Origin: JANPPS01 sp043758105 | Lineage (GTDB): Bacteria; Pseudomonadota; Alphaproteobacteria; Acetobacterales; Acetobacteraceae | Assembly: GCA_043758105.1 (NCBI GenBank) | Contig: JAYVOF010000234.1 | Span: forward strand, 12,211 to 76,210 | Direction of reading: 5' to 3' | DNA: 64,000 nucleotides | In this document: in pieces, positions 1 to 8,618 of the stretch | How the letters are laid out: the number at the start of each line of letters is the position of its first letter | How positions within the stretch are numbered: the first letter of the stretch is position 1 | The notes under the pieces: model-generated | The model's database searches: none | The model's input: only the letters and a program-made list of their open reading frames with translations | Told to the model about the DNA's origin: nothing | Translations under genes and position numbers: made by a program

Positions 1-633
1 ATCCTGGCCCTTCCCAAGGGCCGCATTCTCGCCGAATGCATCCCGCTGCTGGACCGTGCCGGCATCCATCCCGCACTCGACTACCTCGATGAAGACAGCC
101 GGCGTCTCCGTTTCCCCACCGCGGAGGACGGGCTCGATGTCGTGCGGGTCCGTCCGTTCGACGTCGCGACCTTCGTCGCGTTCGGCGCGGCGCAGATCGG
201 GATTTGCGGTGCGGACGTGCTGATGGAATTCGACTATCCGGAGATTTACGCCCCGCTCGACCTCCGCATCGGCGCCTGCCGCGTCAGCGTGGCGGAGCCG
301 GTGGATGCGGAGCCGGAGGATCCCCGCACCTGGTCCCGCGTTCGGGTGGCGACCAAATACCCCAACGTCGCCCGGCGGCATTACGCCACCCGCGGCGTGC
401 AGGCGGAGATCGTGCATTTGAATGGCGCGATGGAGCTGGCGCCCGGATTGGGGCTCAGCCGGCTGATCGTCGATCTGGTGCAGACCGGCAGCACGCTCAA
501 GGCCAACGGGTTGCGGGAAACCGAAGTGATCGCCGAGGTCACCAGCCGGCTGATCGTCAACCGGACCGCGCTGAAAACCCGTCCGGAGGAGGTGAACGCG
601 CTGGTCGCCCGCTTCCGCGCCGCCCTCGCATGA
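1..633 (+). CDS. hisG: ATP phosphoribosyltransferase, 5' end outside window
   Basis: First enzyme of histidine synthesis, condensing ATP and PRPP in the cytoplasm. The reading frame is open from base 1 and begins ILALPKGRI, the usual HisG N-terminus, so only the start codon and perhaps a few residues are missing. The PRPP-binding region reads LSRLIVDLVQTGSTLKANGL near codons 153-172. About 210 residues means the short form, which in other bacteria needs HisZ; no hisZ is visible here. The stop overlaps the hisD start (ATGA), so the two are probably translated together. Confidence 0.95.
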   Translation: MLALPKGRILAECIPLLDRAGIHPALDYLDEDSRRLRFPTAEDGLDVVRVRPFDVATFVAFGAAQIGICGADVLMEFDYPEIYAPLDLRIGACRVSVAEPVDAEPEDPRTWSRVRVATKYPNVARRHYATRGVQAEIVHLNGAMELAPGLGLSRLIVDLVQTGSTLKANGLRETEVIAEVTSRLIVNRTALKTRPEEVNALVARFRAALA

Positions 634-1919
634 GGCGCCTGTCCACGATCGAGCCCGGGTTCGAGGCCCAGTTTCGCGCTCTGTTGCTGGATGGCCGGGA
701 CACCACCACACGGGTGGACGGCGCCGTCACCGCCATTATCGCCGACGTCCGGGCCCGGGGTGACGCGGCGCTGATCGACCTCACGCAGCAATTTGATCAC
801 CAAACCCTCACGCCCGGCACGCTGCGCGTCAGCGCCGCCGAAATCGACGCGGCCACCGCCAGCATTCCCGCCCCATTGGCCGACGCGCTCGATCTCGCGG
901 CGGTCCGGATCGAGGCGTTCCACCGGGCGCAAATGCCGGTGGATCTCATGCACACGGACGCCGCCGGGCTCACGCTCGGGCTCCGCTGGGGACCGCTCGA
1001 CGCCGTGGGGCTGTATGTGCCGGGCGGTAAGGCGGCGTATCCGTCATCGGTATTGATGAACGCGCTGCCGGCCCGGGTGGCGGGGGTGCCGCGCATATGC
1101 ATGTGCGTGCCCACGCCGGGTGGGGTGCTGAACCCGCTGGTGCTGGCGGCAGCCCGAAGGGCAGGGGTTACGGAAATTTACCGGGTCGGCGGCGCGCAGG
1201 CGGTGGCGGCTATGGCGTATGGCACCGCCAGCATTGCGCCGGTGGACCGGATCGTCGGACCCGGCAACGCCTATGTGGCGGAGGCCAAGCGCCAGGTGTT
1301 CGGACGCGTCGGGATCGACAGCATCGCCGGTCCGTCCGAGGTGGTGGTGCTGGCGGACCAACGGCAAAACCCGGCGCACGTGGCGCTGGATTTGCTGGCG
1401 CAGGCCGAGCATGACGAGGCGGCGCAGAGCATTCTCATCACGAATGATGCCGGTTTCGCCGGCCGGGTCGCGGCCGCCGTTGACCACGCGCTGCTGACGC
1501 TGCCCCGCGCCGCCATCGCCGGGCCGAGCTGGCGGGATCACGGCGCCATTATCGTGACACGGGATTGGGAGGAGGCAGTGCGCCTCACCAACGAATTGGC
1601 GCCCGAGCACCTGCAGATCATGACCGCCGACCCCCGCGCCCTGTTCGCGCAAATCCGTCATGCGGGCGCCGCGTTCCTCGGGTCCTGGTGTCCGGAGGCG
1701 CTGGGTGACTACGTGGCCGGTCCCAACCACGTGCTGCCCACCGGACGCACGTCCCGTTTCGCGTCCGGGCTTTCGGTGTATGATATGCTGAAGCGCACGA
1801 CGTGGGTGGAGGCGGATGAGACCGCATTACGCGCCATCGGACCCGCCACGGTGGCGTTGGCGACGGCCGAGGGATTGCACGCGCATGCGAGCAGTGTGTC
1901 CGTGCGGCTTGACCCCTGA
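630..1919 (+). CDS. hisD: Histidinol dehydrogenase
   Basis: Catalyses the last two oxidations of histidine synthesis (histidinol to histidine, NAD-dependent, zinc enzyme). The start ATG at 630 overlaps the hisG stop; a longer open frame upstream is only a shadow of hisG. The 429-residue length is normal. Family motifs visible include GLYVPGGKAAYPS, DRIVGPGNAYVAEAKR, GIDSIAGPSEV, LLAQAEHDE and ELAPEHLQI, with the C-terminal GPNHVLPTGRTSRF segment. The downstream neighbour infA follows after 47 bases with its own ribosome-binding sequence. Confidence 0.97.
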   Translation: MRRLSTIEPGFEAQFRALLLDGRDTTTRVDGAVTAIIADVRARGDAALIDLTQQFDHQTLTPGTLRVSAAEIDAATASIPAPLADALDLAAVRIEAFHRAQMPVDLMHTDAAGLTLGLRWGPLDAVGLYVPGGKAAYPSSVLMNALPARVAGVPRICMCVPTPGGVLNPLVLAAARRAGVTEIYRVGGAQAVAAMAYGTASIAPVDRIVGPGNAYVAEAKRQVFGRVGIDSIAGPSEVVVLADQRQNPAHVALDLLAQAEHDEAAQSILITNDAGFAGRVAAAVDHALLTLPRAAIAGPSWRDHGAIIVTRDWEEAVRLTNELAPEHLQIMTADPRALFAQIRHAGAAFLGSWCPEALGDYVAGPNHVLPTGRTSRFASGLSVYDMLKRTTWVEADETALRAIGPATVALATAEGLHAHASSVSVRLDP

Positions 1920-1966
1920 GCCGCGGGTGATCATGTTCCGCCGCACGTCACCTATTTAGGAACCTG

Positions 1967-2185
1967 ATGTCAAAAGAAGATATGATCGAGTTCAGCGGCA
2001 CCGTGCAGGAATTGCTGCCGAACGCCATGTTCCGCGTGAAGTTGGACAATGAACACAGCATTTTGGCCCATACCTCGGGCAAGATGCGCAAGAACCGCAT
2101 CCGCGTGCTGGCCGGCGACCGGGTCAATGTCGAGATGACGCCCTATGATTTGAGCAAGGGCCGGATCACGTTCCGATTCAAGTAA
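1967..2185 (+). CDS. infA: Translation initiation factor IF-1
   Basis: Small S1-fold RNA-binding factor that occupies the ribosomal A site during initiation. It has 72 residues, the standard size, starting MSKEDMIEFSG and ending GRITFRFK. Diagnostic stretches are HTSGKMRKNRIRVLAGDRV and MTPYDLSKGRI. An AGGA stands upstream of the ATG. The last codons and the stop codon belong to an 18-bp unit repeated in tandem immediately downstream, which puts stops in this frame but no extra coding. Confidence 0.98.
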   Translation: MSKEDMIEFSGTVQELLPNAMFRVKLDNEHSILAHTSGKMRKNRIRVLAGDRVNVEMTPYDLSKGRITFRFK

Positions 2186-2221
2186 GTGGGTCGGTTCAAG
2201 TAAGTGGGCCGGTTCAAGTAA
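2177..2221 (+). repeat. 18-bp tandem repeat at the infA stop codon
   Basis: The sequence TTCAAGTAAGTGGGYCGG occurs twice in direct succession, followed by a third partial copy TTCAAGTAA. The first copy contains the last codons of infA and its TAA. The repeat fills most of the infA-maf gap and lies in the region where a maf start codon and ribosome-binding site would be expected. Confidence 0.9.
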
Positions 2222-2235
2222 TCCCGCCGCTCATT

Positions 2236-2790
2236 TTGGCCTCTGCCAGTCCGCGGCGGCTGGCGCTCCTCGCGCAGATCGGCGTGGTGCCGAACGGTGT
2301 GGTCCCCGCCGATATCGACGAAACCGCCGCGCCCGATGAGCCGCCCCGGCGCTATGCCGCCCGGATGGCGGCGTCGAAGGCGCGCGCCGTCTCGGTGCCG
2401 GGCGCCTTCATTCTGGCCGCCGACACCGTGGTGGCGCTGGGCCGCCGCATCTTGCCCAAGGCTCACGACCCGGCGTCGGTTCGCGCCTGCATGGCGCAAC
2501 TCTCGGGCCGGCGGCATCACGTGCTCACCGCCCTCACGCTGCTGACGCCGGAGGGTGCCGCGTCCCACCGGATCAACGACAGCGTGGTCGCGTTCGCGCG
2601 CCTGACGGAGGCACAGCTGGACGCCTATGCCGAATGCGGCGAGGGGATCGGCAAGGCGGGCGGCTATGCCATTCAGGGCCGGGCCGGGGCCTATGTTCGC
2701 CTCCTCCTTGGGAGTTACAGCGGCGTGGTCGGCTTGCCACTGTTCGAGGTGGGCCAGGTGCTGCGCGGACGCGGCTATCTCAACCCGTGA
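2236..2790 (+). CDS. maf: Maf-family nucleoside triphosphate pyrophosphatase
   Basis: House-cleaning pyrophosphatase acting on non-canonical nucleotides such as dTTP/UTP or m7GTP analogues. The family N-terminus LILASASPRR is present, followed by the catalytic ILAADTVV region and GKAGGYAIQGRAGAYV near the C-terminus. The start is a problem: no ATG or GTG is in frame between the infA stop and the conserved motif. The TTG at 2236 would cut into the motif, and an ATT or ATC just upstream would keep it. The 18-bp tandem repeat sits exactly where the start is expected. The stop overlaps the GTG of the RNase gene. Confidence 0.9.
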   Translation: MASASPRRLALLAQIGVVPNGVVPADIDETAAPDEPPRRYAARMAASKARAVSVPGAFILAADTVVALGRRILPKAHDPASVRACMAQLSGRRHHVLTALTLLTPEGAASHRINDSVVAFARLTEAQLDAYAECGEGIGKAGGYAIQGRAGAYVRLLLGSYSGVVGLPLFEVGQVLRGRGYLNP

Positions 2791-3878
2791 TTTGGATCAG
2801 CAGCAGCCCCGGCGAATTGCGCGCGGCCGCATTCGTGGACGGCGTGCTGACCGACTACGCCATCAGCCGCCCGGGCCATCCAGATGGCGTGGGCGATGTA
2901 TATCGCGGCCGGGTGCTGGCCCGGGTCCCGGCCATGGCGGGCGCGTTCGTGGCGTTGACGGAGGCCGAGGGCTTTCTGCCGGACAGCGCCGGCGCGGCGG
3001 GCTTGACCCAGGGTGACGCCGTCCGCGTGCGCATCACCCGCGCGGCGCAGGGCGGCAAGGGCCCACGGTTGGCCCGGGACGGGGTCTGCGACCCGGGTCC
3101 GCCCGCCTTGCTGGTCCGCGGCCCCGGCGCACCCGAGCGTCTGGCGACGCTCCATCCCGGCATGCCAGTGCGCGTCGATGAGCCCGGTCTTTTGGCCGCA
3201 CTCCGCCCGGCGTTGGGCGATCGCGTGTCGCTCGGCCCCGGTTTCGATGACGAGATCGAGGCCGCTTTGGCCGAACTCGCCACCCCCCACGCCGTGTTGC
3301 CAGGCGGCATGCAGACCAGTTTCACGCCCACCCCCGCCCTGGTGGCGATCGACGTGGACGCCGGAACCGCGACGCAGGACCGGCGGGCGAAGCCGGTGGC
3401 GCAGATGGCGGCCAACCGGGACGCGCTGCCGGCGCTCGCCCGGCACATCCGGCTCCGCAATCTGTCCGGGGCCATCGTGGTCGATCTGGCAGGAATGAAG
3501 GCGAATAAGCGGGGGGCCTTGGCCCCGGCGTTCACGGACGCCCTCGCCGGCGATCCGCTCCGTCCTCTGTTCCTTGGTTTTTCCTCGCTGGGCCTGGCCG
3601 AAATCCTCCGTCCGCGCATCCATCCGCCGCTGCATGAGTTATTATCCGGGCCGCACGCGGCTGGTCTATCGGCGTTACGGCAATTGGTCCGGGACGCCGC
3701 CGCCGAACCGGCCATCGCCTGGGCCGTCCGCGCCCCGCCCGACATCTGCGCCGCCCTGGAGCAGGATACGGCGGCCCGCACAGACCTTGCGCGCCGCACC
3801 GGCCGTCCCCTTGTGCTGCGTCCGGACCCGTCTGTGCCGCCGGGCCAAACCCGCCTGGAGAGGATCCCCCGTGCCTGA
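2787..3878 (+). CDS. Short ribonuclease E/G family protein
   Basis: Endoribonuclease of the RNase E/G family. GTG at 2787 overlaps the maf stop. The 363 residues cover an S1-like part (DVYRGRVLARVPAMAGAFV, residues about 33-55) and the catalytic part, with the candidate metal ligands in VAIDVDAGTA and IVVDLAGMK. It is much shorter than E. coli RNase G (about 489) and has no CPxC zinc-link motif, so oligomerisation may differ. It is followed by yacG with an 8-base overlap, an arrangement that supports one maf-RNase-yacG operon. Confidence 0.85.
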   Translation: MIWISSSPGELRAAAFVDGVLTDYAISRPGHPDGVGDVYRGRVLARVPAMAGAFVALTEAEGFLPDSAGAAGLTQGDAVRVRITRAAQGGKGPRLARDGVCDPGPPALLVRGPGAPERLATLHPGMPVRVDEPGLLAALRPALGDRVSLGPGFDDEIEAALAELATPHAVLPGGMQTSFTPTPALVAIDVDAGTATQDRRAKPVAQMAANRDALPALARHIRLRNLSGAIVVDLAGMKANKRGALAPAFTDALAGDPLRPLFLGFSSLGLAEILRPRIHPPLHELLSGPHAAGLSALRQLVRDAAAEPAIAWAVRAPPDICAALEQDTAARTDLARRTGRPLVLRPDPSVPPGQTRLERIPRA

Positions 3879-4035
3879 CCCGACATGCCCCATCTGCCGC
3901 CGCCCCACCGACCCGGCCCTCCGCCCGTTCTGCTCCAAGCGCTGCGCTGACGTGGATTTAGGCCGGTGGTTTACGGGAAACTACGCCGTGCCCGCGGCGG
4001 GCGACGATAGTGCTGACGATGCGGAAGAAATCTGA
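3871..4035 (+). CDS. yacG: DNA gyrase inhibitor/zinc-binding protein YacG
   Basis: Tiny four-cysteine zinc protein; the E. coli homologue binds GyrB and inhibits gyrase. It has 54 residues from GTG 3871. The ligands are CPIC and, eleven residues on, FCSKRC, followed by the family motif DLGRWFTGNY. It overlaps the end of the RNase gene by eight bases. The acidic tail (DDSADDAEE) is typical of alphaproteobacterial forms. Confidence 0.92.
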   Translation: MPDPTCPICRRPTDPALRPFCSKRCADVDLGRWFTGNYAVPAAGDDSADDAEEI

Positions 4036-4063
4036 ATAAGCGCAAGACCGGTCCTCAGACGCC

Positions 4064-4154
4064 GTCATTGCGAGCCGCGTGGCGAAGCAATCCAGGACCA
4101 CAAGAACACGTGTTGCCCCTGGATTGCCGCGCCCCAAGCGGGGCTCGCAATGAC
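4064..4154. repeat. Palindromic repeat, copy 1
   Basis: Imperfect inverted repeat from GTCATTGCGAGCC to GGGCTCGCAATGAC, with internal complementary blocks GCAATCCAGG and CCCTGGATTGC. It lies 28 bases after the yacG stop. It belongs to the same family as the copies at 9325, 17920, 31905 (half), 36995, 46143, 57263 and 62624. As RNA it would form a long hairpin. Confidence 0.92.
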
Positions 4155-4360
4155 GGGCCCCTGGTTTACGCCGCCGTGTGGCTGTTGGTGGAATGCAAGG
4201 GCATCCCACCCCACCTAATCGGGTCGCGGGTGGCGGGGGTCGCTCCCCGTGGGGCCCTCATGTCAGTCAATCGCGCACCTTTGCGAGTGAACCCGCGACG
4301 AAGGTCGGAACTTCGGCTTGATCCCAACGCCGCCGTGGGCTAACCAGCCCCTCCAGCAAA
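4155..4360. other. Non-coding stretch before tRNA-Phe
   Basis: No supported gene is visible between the palindromic repeat and the tRNA. Open frames here are short and without family features. The tRNA promoter should lie in the last 60 bases, but no clear -35/-10 pair could be picked by eye. Confidence 0.5.
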
Positions 4361-4436
4361 TGCCCAGGTAGCTCAGCTGGTAGAGCATGTGACTGAAAAT
4401 TGCAGTGTCGGCGGTTCGACTCCGTCCCTGGGCACC
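4361..4436 (+). tRNA. tRNA-Phe (GAA)
   Basis: A full cloverleaf can be folded. The acceptor stem is TGCCCAG with CTGGGCA, the D-arm GCTCAGCTGGTAGAGC, the anticodon stem TGTGA/TTGCA around loop CTGAAAA (anticodon GAA), and the T-arm GGCGG-TTCGACT-CCGTC. The 3' CCA is encoded. The length is 76 bases. Confidence 0.97.
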
Positions 4437-4445
4437 ATCATTTCG

Positions 4446-4670
4446 TTACTGCTGAGCGGGCGCGCCGCTCGGTTGTGACGTGGGGGCCGGAGTGCGGGGT
4501 GCCTTGTTCGCCTCATGATGGCCGACCGCACAGCCCACCGCCGCACCCGCGAGGCCATGGTGACCCACGAAATGTCCGGCGACACCGCCCACGGCGGCAC
4601 CCTTGAGGCATCCCGCGGCCTGGGCGGCGGGGGCGGCAAACAGCACTATCAACGCCAATAGGGCACGCAT
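4446..4670 (-). CDS. Small secreted glycine-rich protein
   Basis: Encodes 74 residues starting MRALLALIVLFAAPAAQAAG, a clear signal peptide with an AQA-type cleavage site. The mature part has glycine/alanine-rich stretches (GAAVGGVAGHFVG, GLAGAAVGCAVG) resembling glycine-zipper envelope proteins, then a proline/threonine-rich tail. It is convergent with tRNA-Phe. Function is unknown; the envelope location is inferred from the signal peptide only. Confidence 0.7.
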   Translation of the reverse strand: MRALLALIVLFAAPAAQAAGCLKGAAVGGVAGHFVGHHGLAGAAVGCAVGHHEANKAPRTPAPTSQPSGAPAQQ

Positions 4671-4812
4671 TGGGATGTCTCCTGTTTCGATAATCCCCTA
4701 ACGCAGGCCACGGCGATGCGTTCACTGCCGTCCCGCCTATGTCCCGGCGCAAATCACGGCTATGAGGCGATACGTCGATCAGGGCGGCACGATGCAACAG
4801 GGACCGATTGCG

Positions 4813-6018
4813 ATGATCAACCGACGCGCCGTGCTGACCGGGGCCGGAATGCTGGCGTGCCCGGCGCTGTTGCGCGCCCAAACGGCATCCCAGACCGGAC
4901 CCATCCGAATCGGCGAGATCAACTCCTATACCGCGCAGCCCGCCTTTACCCTGCCGTACCGCAACGGCTGGCAATTGGCGGTCGAGCAGGTGAACCAGCA
5001 GGGCGGCATCATGGGCCGCAAGCTCGAAATCATCAGCCGCGATGACGCCGGACGCCCGCCGGACGCGGTGCGGATCGCGGGCGAGCTGCTGGCGGATGAG
5101 GGCGTCGATCTGCTCGCCGGCACCTTCCTCAGCAATGTGGGCCTTGCCGTAAGCGATTTTGCCCGGGAGCAAAAGCGCCTGTTCGTGGGCGGGGAGCCGC
5201 TGTCGGACGCGCTGGTGTGGGAAAAGGGCCACCGGTATTGCTTCCGCCTCCGCCCCAGTACCTACATGCTGGCCGCCATGCTGGTGGATGACGCGGCGAA
5301 ATTGCCGGCCACGCGCTGGGTGACCGTCGCCCCCAACTATGAATACGGCCAATCCGCCGTCAAATGGTTCAAACAGATGCTGACCGCCCGCCGCCCGGAC
5401 GTGACATTCGTCGGCGAGCAATGGCCGGCGCTGGGCAAGATCGACGCCGGGGCCACGGTGCAGGCGCTGCTGGACCAGAAGCCCGAGGCGATCTTCAACG
5501 CCACGTTCGGCGCCGACCTCACCAATTTCGTGCGCCAGGGCAACACGCGCGGCCTGTTCGAAAAACGCAGGGTCGTCTCAATGCTTACCGGGGAGCCGGA
5601 ATATTTGGACCCACTGGCGGACGAAACGCCACCGGGCTGGATCGTCACCGGCTACCCGGCGGGCCTCGACACCCCGGCGCACAGGAGCTTTGCCGACGCC
5701 TACCGCGCCAAATTCAACGAGGCGCCGAAGATGGGCTCCGTCGTCGGCTATTCCCTGATCAACGCCATCACCGCGGGCCTGCGCCGGGCCGGCAGCACCG
5801 AGACGGAGGCGATGGTGGACGGCCTTCGCGGCGCGCAATTCGACACGCCGTTCGGGCCGGCGATGTTTCGCCCGCAGGATCAGCAATCGACGCTCGGCGC
5901 CTATGTCGGCCAGCTGGCGCAAGCGGGCGGGCGCGGGGTGATGACCAATTGGCGCTATATCGACGGCGCCGCCGTGCTTCCGGACGATGCGGCGGTCAAG
6001 GCGCTGCGTCCCGGCTAG
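4813..6018 (+). CDS. ABC transporter substrate-binding protein (LivK/AmiC type)
   Basis: Periplasmic binding protein for a branched-chain amino acid, amide or urea-like ligand. The ATG at 4813 is preferred because it starts MINRRAVLTGAGMLACPALLRAQ, a twin-arginine-like signal sequence; earlier in-frame ATGs only add a tail. The mature protein has the type-I fold pattern: IRIGEINSYTAQPA, the VEQVNQQGGIMGRKLEIISRDD block, then LVDDAAKLPATRWVTVAPNYEYGQS. It is the first gene of a four-gene importer; the permease follows after nine bases. Confidence 0.9.
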   Translation: MINRRAVLTGAGMLACPALLRAQTASQTGPIRIGEINSYTAQPAFTLPYRNGWQLAVEQVNQQGGIMGRKLEIISRDDAGRPPDAVRIAGELLADEGVDLLAGTFLSNVGLAVSDFAREQKRLFVGGEPLSDALVWEKGHRYCFRLRPSTYMLAAMLVDDAAKLPATRWVTVAPNYEYGQSAVKWFKQMLTARRPDVTFVGEQWPALGKIDAGATVQALLDQKPEAIFNATFGADLTNFVRQGNTRGLFEKRRVVSMLTGEPEYLDPLADETPPGWIVTGYPAGLDTPAHRSFADAYRAKFNEAPKMGSVVGYSLINAITAGLRRAGSTETEAMVDGLRGAQFDTPFGPAMFRPQDQQSTLGAYVGQLAQAGGRGVMTNWRYIDGAAVLPDDAAVKALRPG

Positions 6019-6027
6019 CCTCGCGCC

Positions 6028-7863
6028 TTGGATATTTTTGCCACTTTCCTGACCGGGCTGTCGGGCGCGTCATCGCTATTCCTGGTGGCGGCCGGGTTGA
6101 CGGTCATCTTCGGCGTGACCCGGGTGGTCAATTTTTCCCATGGTAGCCTGTGTATGCTGGGGGCGTATGTCGGCTGGTCCATCCTCACCCGGCTGCCGCG
6201 CGACCCGGCGTCCTTCACCGCCGGCATCCTCCTCACCGCCCTCGTGATCGGCGGTCTGGGCGCGGTGCTGGAAATGGTGCTGCTCCGCCGGATCTACCGG
6301 GCGCCCGAGTTATTCCAGCTATTGGCAACCTTCGGCGTCGTGCTGATGGTGCAGGACGCGGTGCTGCGCATCTGGGGCCCCAACGACCTCACGTTGCCAC
6401 GCCCCCCCTGGCTCCGCAGCGTCGTGACGCTCGGGGGGGAGGGGGGGGAGGGGCGGTTTCCCATCTATGACCTCGTGCTGATCGGCGTGGGTCCGGTGAT
6501 GCTGGGCGCGCTGTGGCTGCTGTTTACCCGGACGCGGTGGGGCACGCTGGTGCGGGCCGCGACGCTCGACCGGGAGATGGTGGCGGCGCTCGGCGTGAAT
6601 CAGCGCTGGCTGTTCACCGGCGTGTTTGCCCTGGGCGCGGCACTCGCGGGCTTGGGTGGCGCGCTGTCGTTGCCATCCGCCTCCGCCAACCCCTCGATCG
6701 ACCTTACGGTCATCGCGGACGCGTTCGTGGTGGTGGTGGTGGGCGGCCTCGGCAGTATTCCGGGGGCCTATGTCGCCGCAGTGCTGATCGGCGTGCTGCA
6801 GGCGTTCGGGGTGGCGCTCATACCCCAGGCGACGCTGGTGCTGGTGTTCGCGCTGATGGCCCTGGTGCTGATCGTGCGCCCGTACGGTCTGCTCGGGCGG
6901 GCCGAAATGGGCGTCCGGACCGCGCCGGACCTTGTGCCCCTGATACGGCCCGCACCCCGCGCCCTCCGCTGGGCGGGCGGCGTCGCGCTGGCACTCGCGG
7001 TCCTGGCCCCGTTGGCCGCCGGGCCATCGACGCTCGCGATCGGCACGGAGGCCATGGTGGCGGTCCTGTTCGCCGCCAGCCTGCATTTCATGATGGGGCC
7101 GGGCGGCATGCCGAGCTTCGGTCATGCGGCGTGGTTCGGCATCGGCGCCTATGCAGCCGCCCTGCTCACCCGGCAGGGCGGCTGGCCGCTGGGCCTGGCG
7201 CTCGCGGCGACACCGGTCGTGGCCGGGGCGGCGGCCCTGCTGTTCGGCATCGTCATCGTGCGTCTGTCGGGGGTGATGCTCGCCATGCTGACCTTGGCGT
7301 TCGCCCAGATCGTATGGGCGGCGGCGTTCCAATCGGTGGACTGGACCGGCGGCGATAACGGGATCCTCGGGCTCTGGCCAAAGGGGGGACCGGTCGGGTA
7401 TTATTGGCTGACCCTCGCGCTATGTCTCACGGGGGTCATGCTGTTGCGCCGGGTGATCTACGCGCCGCTCGGCTATGCCATCCGCGCAAGCCGGGACAGC
7501 GCGCTCCGGGCGGAGGCGATTGGTTTGCCGACGTGGCTGCTGCGCCTGGCGGCGTTCACCCTCGCCGGAGCGTGCGCGGGGCTCGCGGGCGGGGTCTATG
7601 TTTTTGCCAAGGGCAGCGTGTTCCCGAGCTACGCCAGCATCCCGCGCTCGGTCGATGCGCTGGTGATGGTGCTGCTGGGCGGAGTGCAAACCGTCTCCGG
7701 CCCCGTGATCGGCGCGCTGGTGTACACCGGCCTCTATGACGAGCTGCTGCGCGCGACCGACCAATGGCGGTTCGTCCTCGGGGCCGTGATCGTGGCGCTG
7801 GTGGTGCTGGGACCCGACGGGATCGCCGGCGCCGCGCTGCGCCGCTGGGAACGGCGGTCGTGA
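6028..7863 (+). CDS. Fused LivH-LivM branched-chain amino acid type ABC permease
   Basis: One 611-residue polypeptide containing both inner-membrane subunits. Residues 1-290 are LivH-like (VIFGVTRVVNFSHGSL, IADAFVVVVVGGLGSIPGAYVA) and about 310-600 LivM-like (MPSFGHAAWFGIGAYAAALL, AEAIGLPTWLLRLAAFTLAGACAG, MVLLGGVQTVSGPVIGA). The only start near the family N-terminus is TTG at 6028. A loop in the LivH half is coded by a near-pure G tract (6433-6452) giving GGEGGEG. It overlaps the following ATPase gene. Confidence 0.9.
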   Translation: MDIFATFLTGLSGASSLFLVAAGLTVIFGVTRVVNFSHGSLCMLGAYVGWSILTRLPRDPASFTAGILLTALVIGGLGAVLEMVLLRRIYRAPELFQLLATFGVVLMVQDAVLRIWGPNDLTLPRPPWLRSVVTLGGEGGEGRFPIYDLVLIGVGPVMLGALWLLFTRTRWGTLVRAATLDREMVAALGVNQRWLFTGVFALGAALAGLGGALSLPSASANPSIDLTVIADAFVVVVVGGLGSIPGAYVAAVLIGVLQAFGVALIPQATLVLVFALMALVLIVRPYGLLGRAEMGVRTAPDLVPLIRPAPRALRWAGGVALALAVLAPLAAGPSTLAIGTEAMVAVLFAASLHFMMGPGGMPSFGHAAWFGIGAYAAALLTRQGGWPLGLALAATPVVAGAAALLFGIVIVRLSGVMLAMLTLAFAQIVWAAAFQSVDWTGGDNGILGLWPKGGPVGYYWLTLALCLTGVMLLRRVIYAPLGYAIRASRDSALRAEAIGLPTWLLRLAAFTLAGACAGLAGGVYVFAKGSVFPSYASIPRSVDALVMVLLGGVQTVSGPVIGALVYTGLYDELLRATDQWRFVLGAVIVALVVLGPDGIAGAALRRWERRS

Positions 7864-8618
7864 AAGTATTGGAGGCTCAGGCGCTCGGACGCTCGTTCGG
7901 CGGCGTGCGGGCGCTGCATAACGTGTCGTTCACGGTGGCCCAGGGGGAGATGCTGGCGCTGATCGGGCCGAATGGCGCGGGCAAGAGCACGTGCTTCAAC
8001 ATCGTCGGCGGGCAAATCCGCCCCGATATCGGCGCGGTGTTCCTGGGCCACCGCGCCATCACCGGGCTGCGTCCGCGCCAGATTTGGCGGCACGGCGTCG
8101 GCCGCACCTTCCAGGTCACCGCGACGTTTGCCAGCATGACGGTGCGGGAGAACGTGCAAATGGCGCTGCTATCCGCGTCGGGCGACATCTGGCGTCCCTG
8201 GCGCGCCGCCCGGGCGCAGCATCGTGCCGCCGCCGACGCGGCGCTGGCGCAGGTGGGCCTGCGCGACCAGGCCGATCGGGGGGCCGGCGTGCTAGCCTAT
8301 GGCGACCTCAAGCGCCTCGAACTCGCGCTGGCACTCGCGCACCGCCCCCGGCTGCTGCTGATGGATGAGCCGACGTCGGGCATGGCCGGGCCGGAGCGGA
8401 CCGCGCTCATTCAGCTGGTCCGGCGCCTCGTCACCCAACAGGGTCTGGCCGTCCTGTTCACCGAGCACGACATGGACGTGGTGTTCGGCGTGAGCGACCG
8501 CATCCTGGTGCTGAACCGGGGGGAGGTCGTGACGGAGGGTGTGCCGCAGGCCATCCGCGCCGACGCAAGGGTGCGGGAAATCTACCTCGGCACCGGCTCC
8601 ACCAGCGGGGGGCATTGA
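7860..8618 (+). CDS. livG: ABC transporter ATP-binding protein, LivG type
   Basis: Cytoplasmic ATPase of the importer. GTG at 7860 overlaps the permease stop (GTGA); a longer frame upstream is a shadow of the permease. It has 252 residues: Walker A GPNGAGKS, the LivG-type signature region LAYGDLKRLELALAL in place of a strict LSGGQ, Walker B LLLMDEPTSGM, and H-loop FTEHDMDVVF. It is paired with the LivF-type ATPase immediately downstream. Confidence 0.93.
   Translation: MKVLEAQALGRSFGGVRALHNVSFTVAQGEMLALIGPNGAGKSTCFNIVGGQIRPDIGAVFLGHRAITGLRPRQIWRHGVGRTFQVTATFASMTVRENVQMALLSASGDIWRPWRAARAQHRAAADAALAQVGLRDQADRGAGVLAYGDLKRLELALALAHRPRLLLMDEPTSGMAGPERTALIQLVRRLVTQQGLAVLFTEHDMDVVFGVSDRILVLNRGEVVTEGVPQAIRADARVREIYLGTGSTSGGH

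Noticed and set aside
4068..4343. A 91-residue open frame crossing the palindromic repeat
   Set aside because: It is made mostly of repeat sequence and has no ribosome-binding site or homology.
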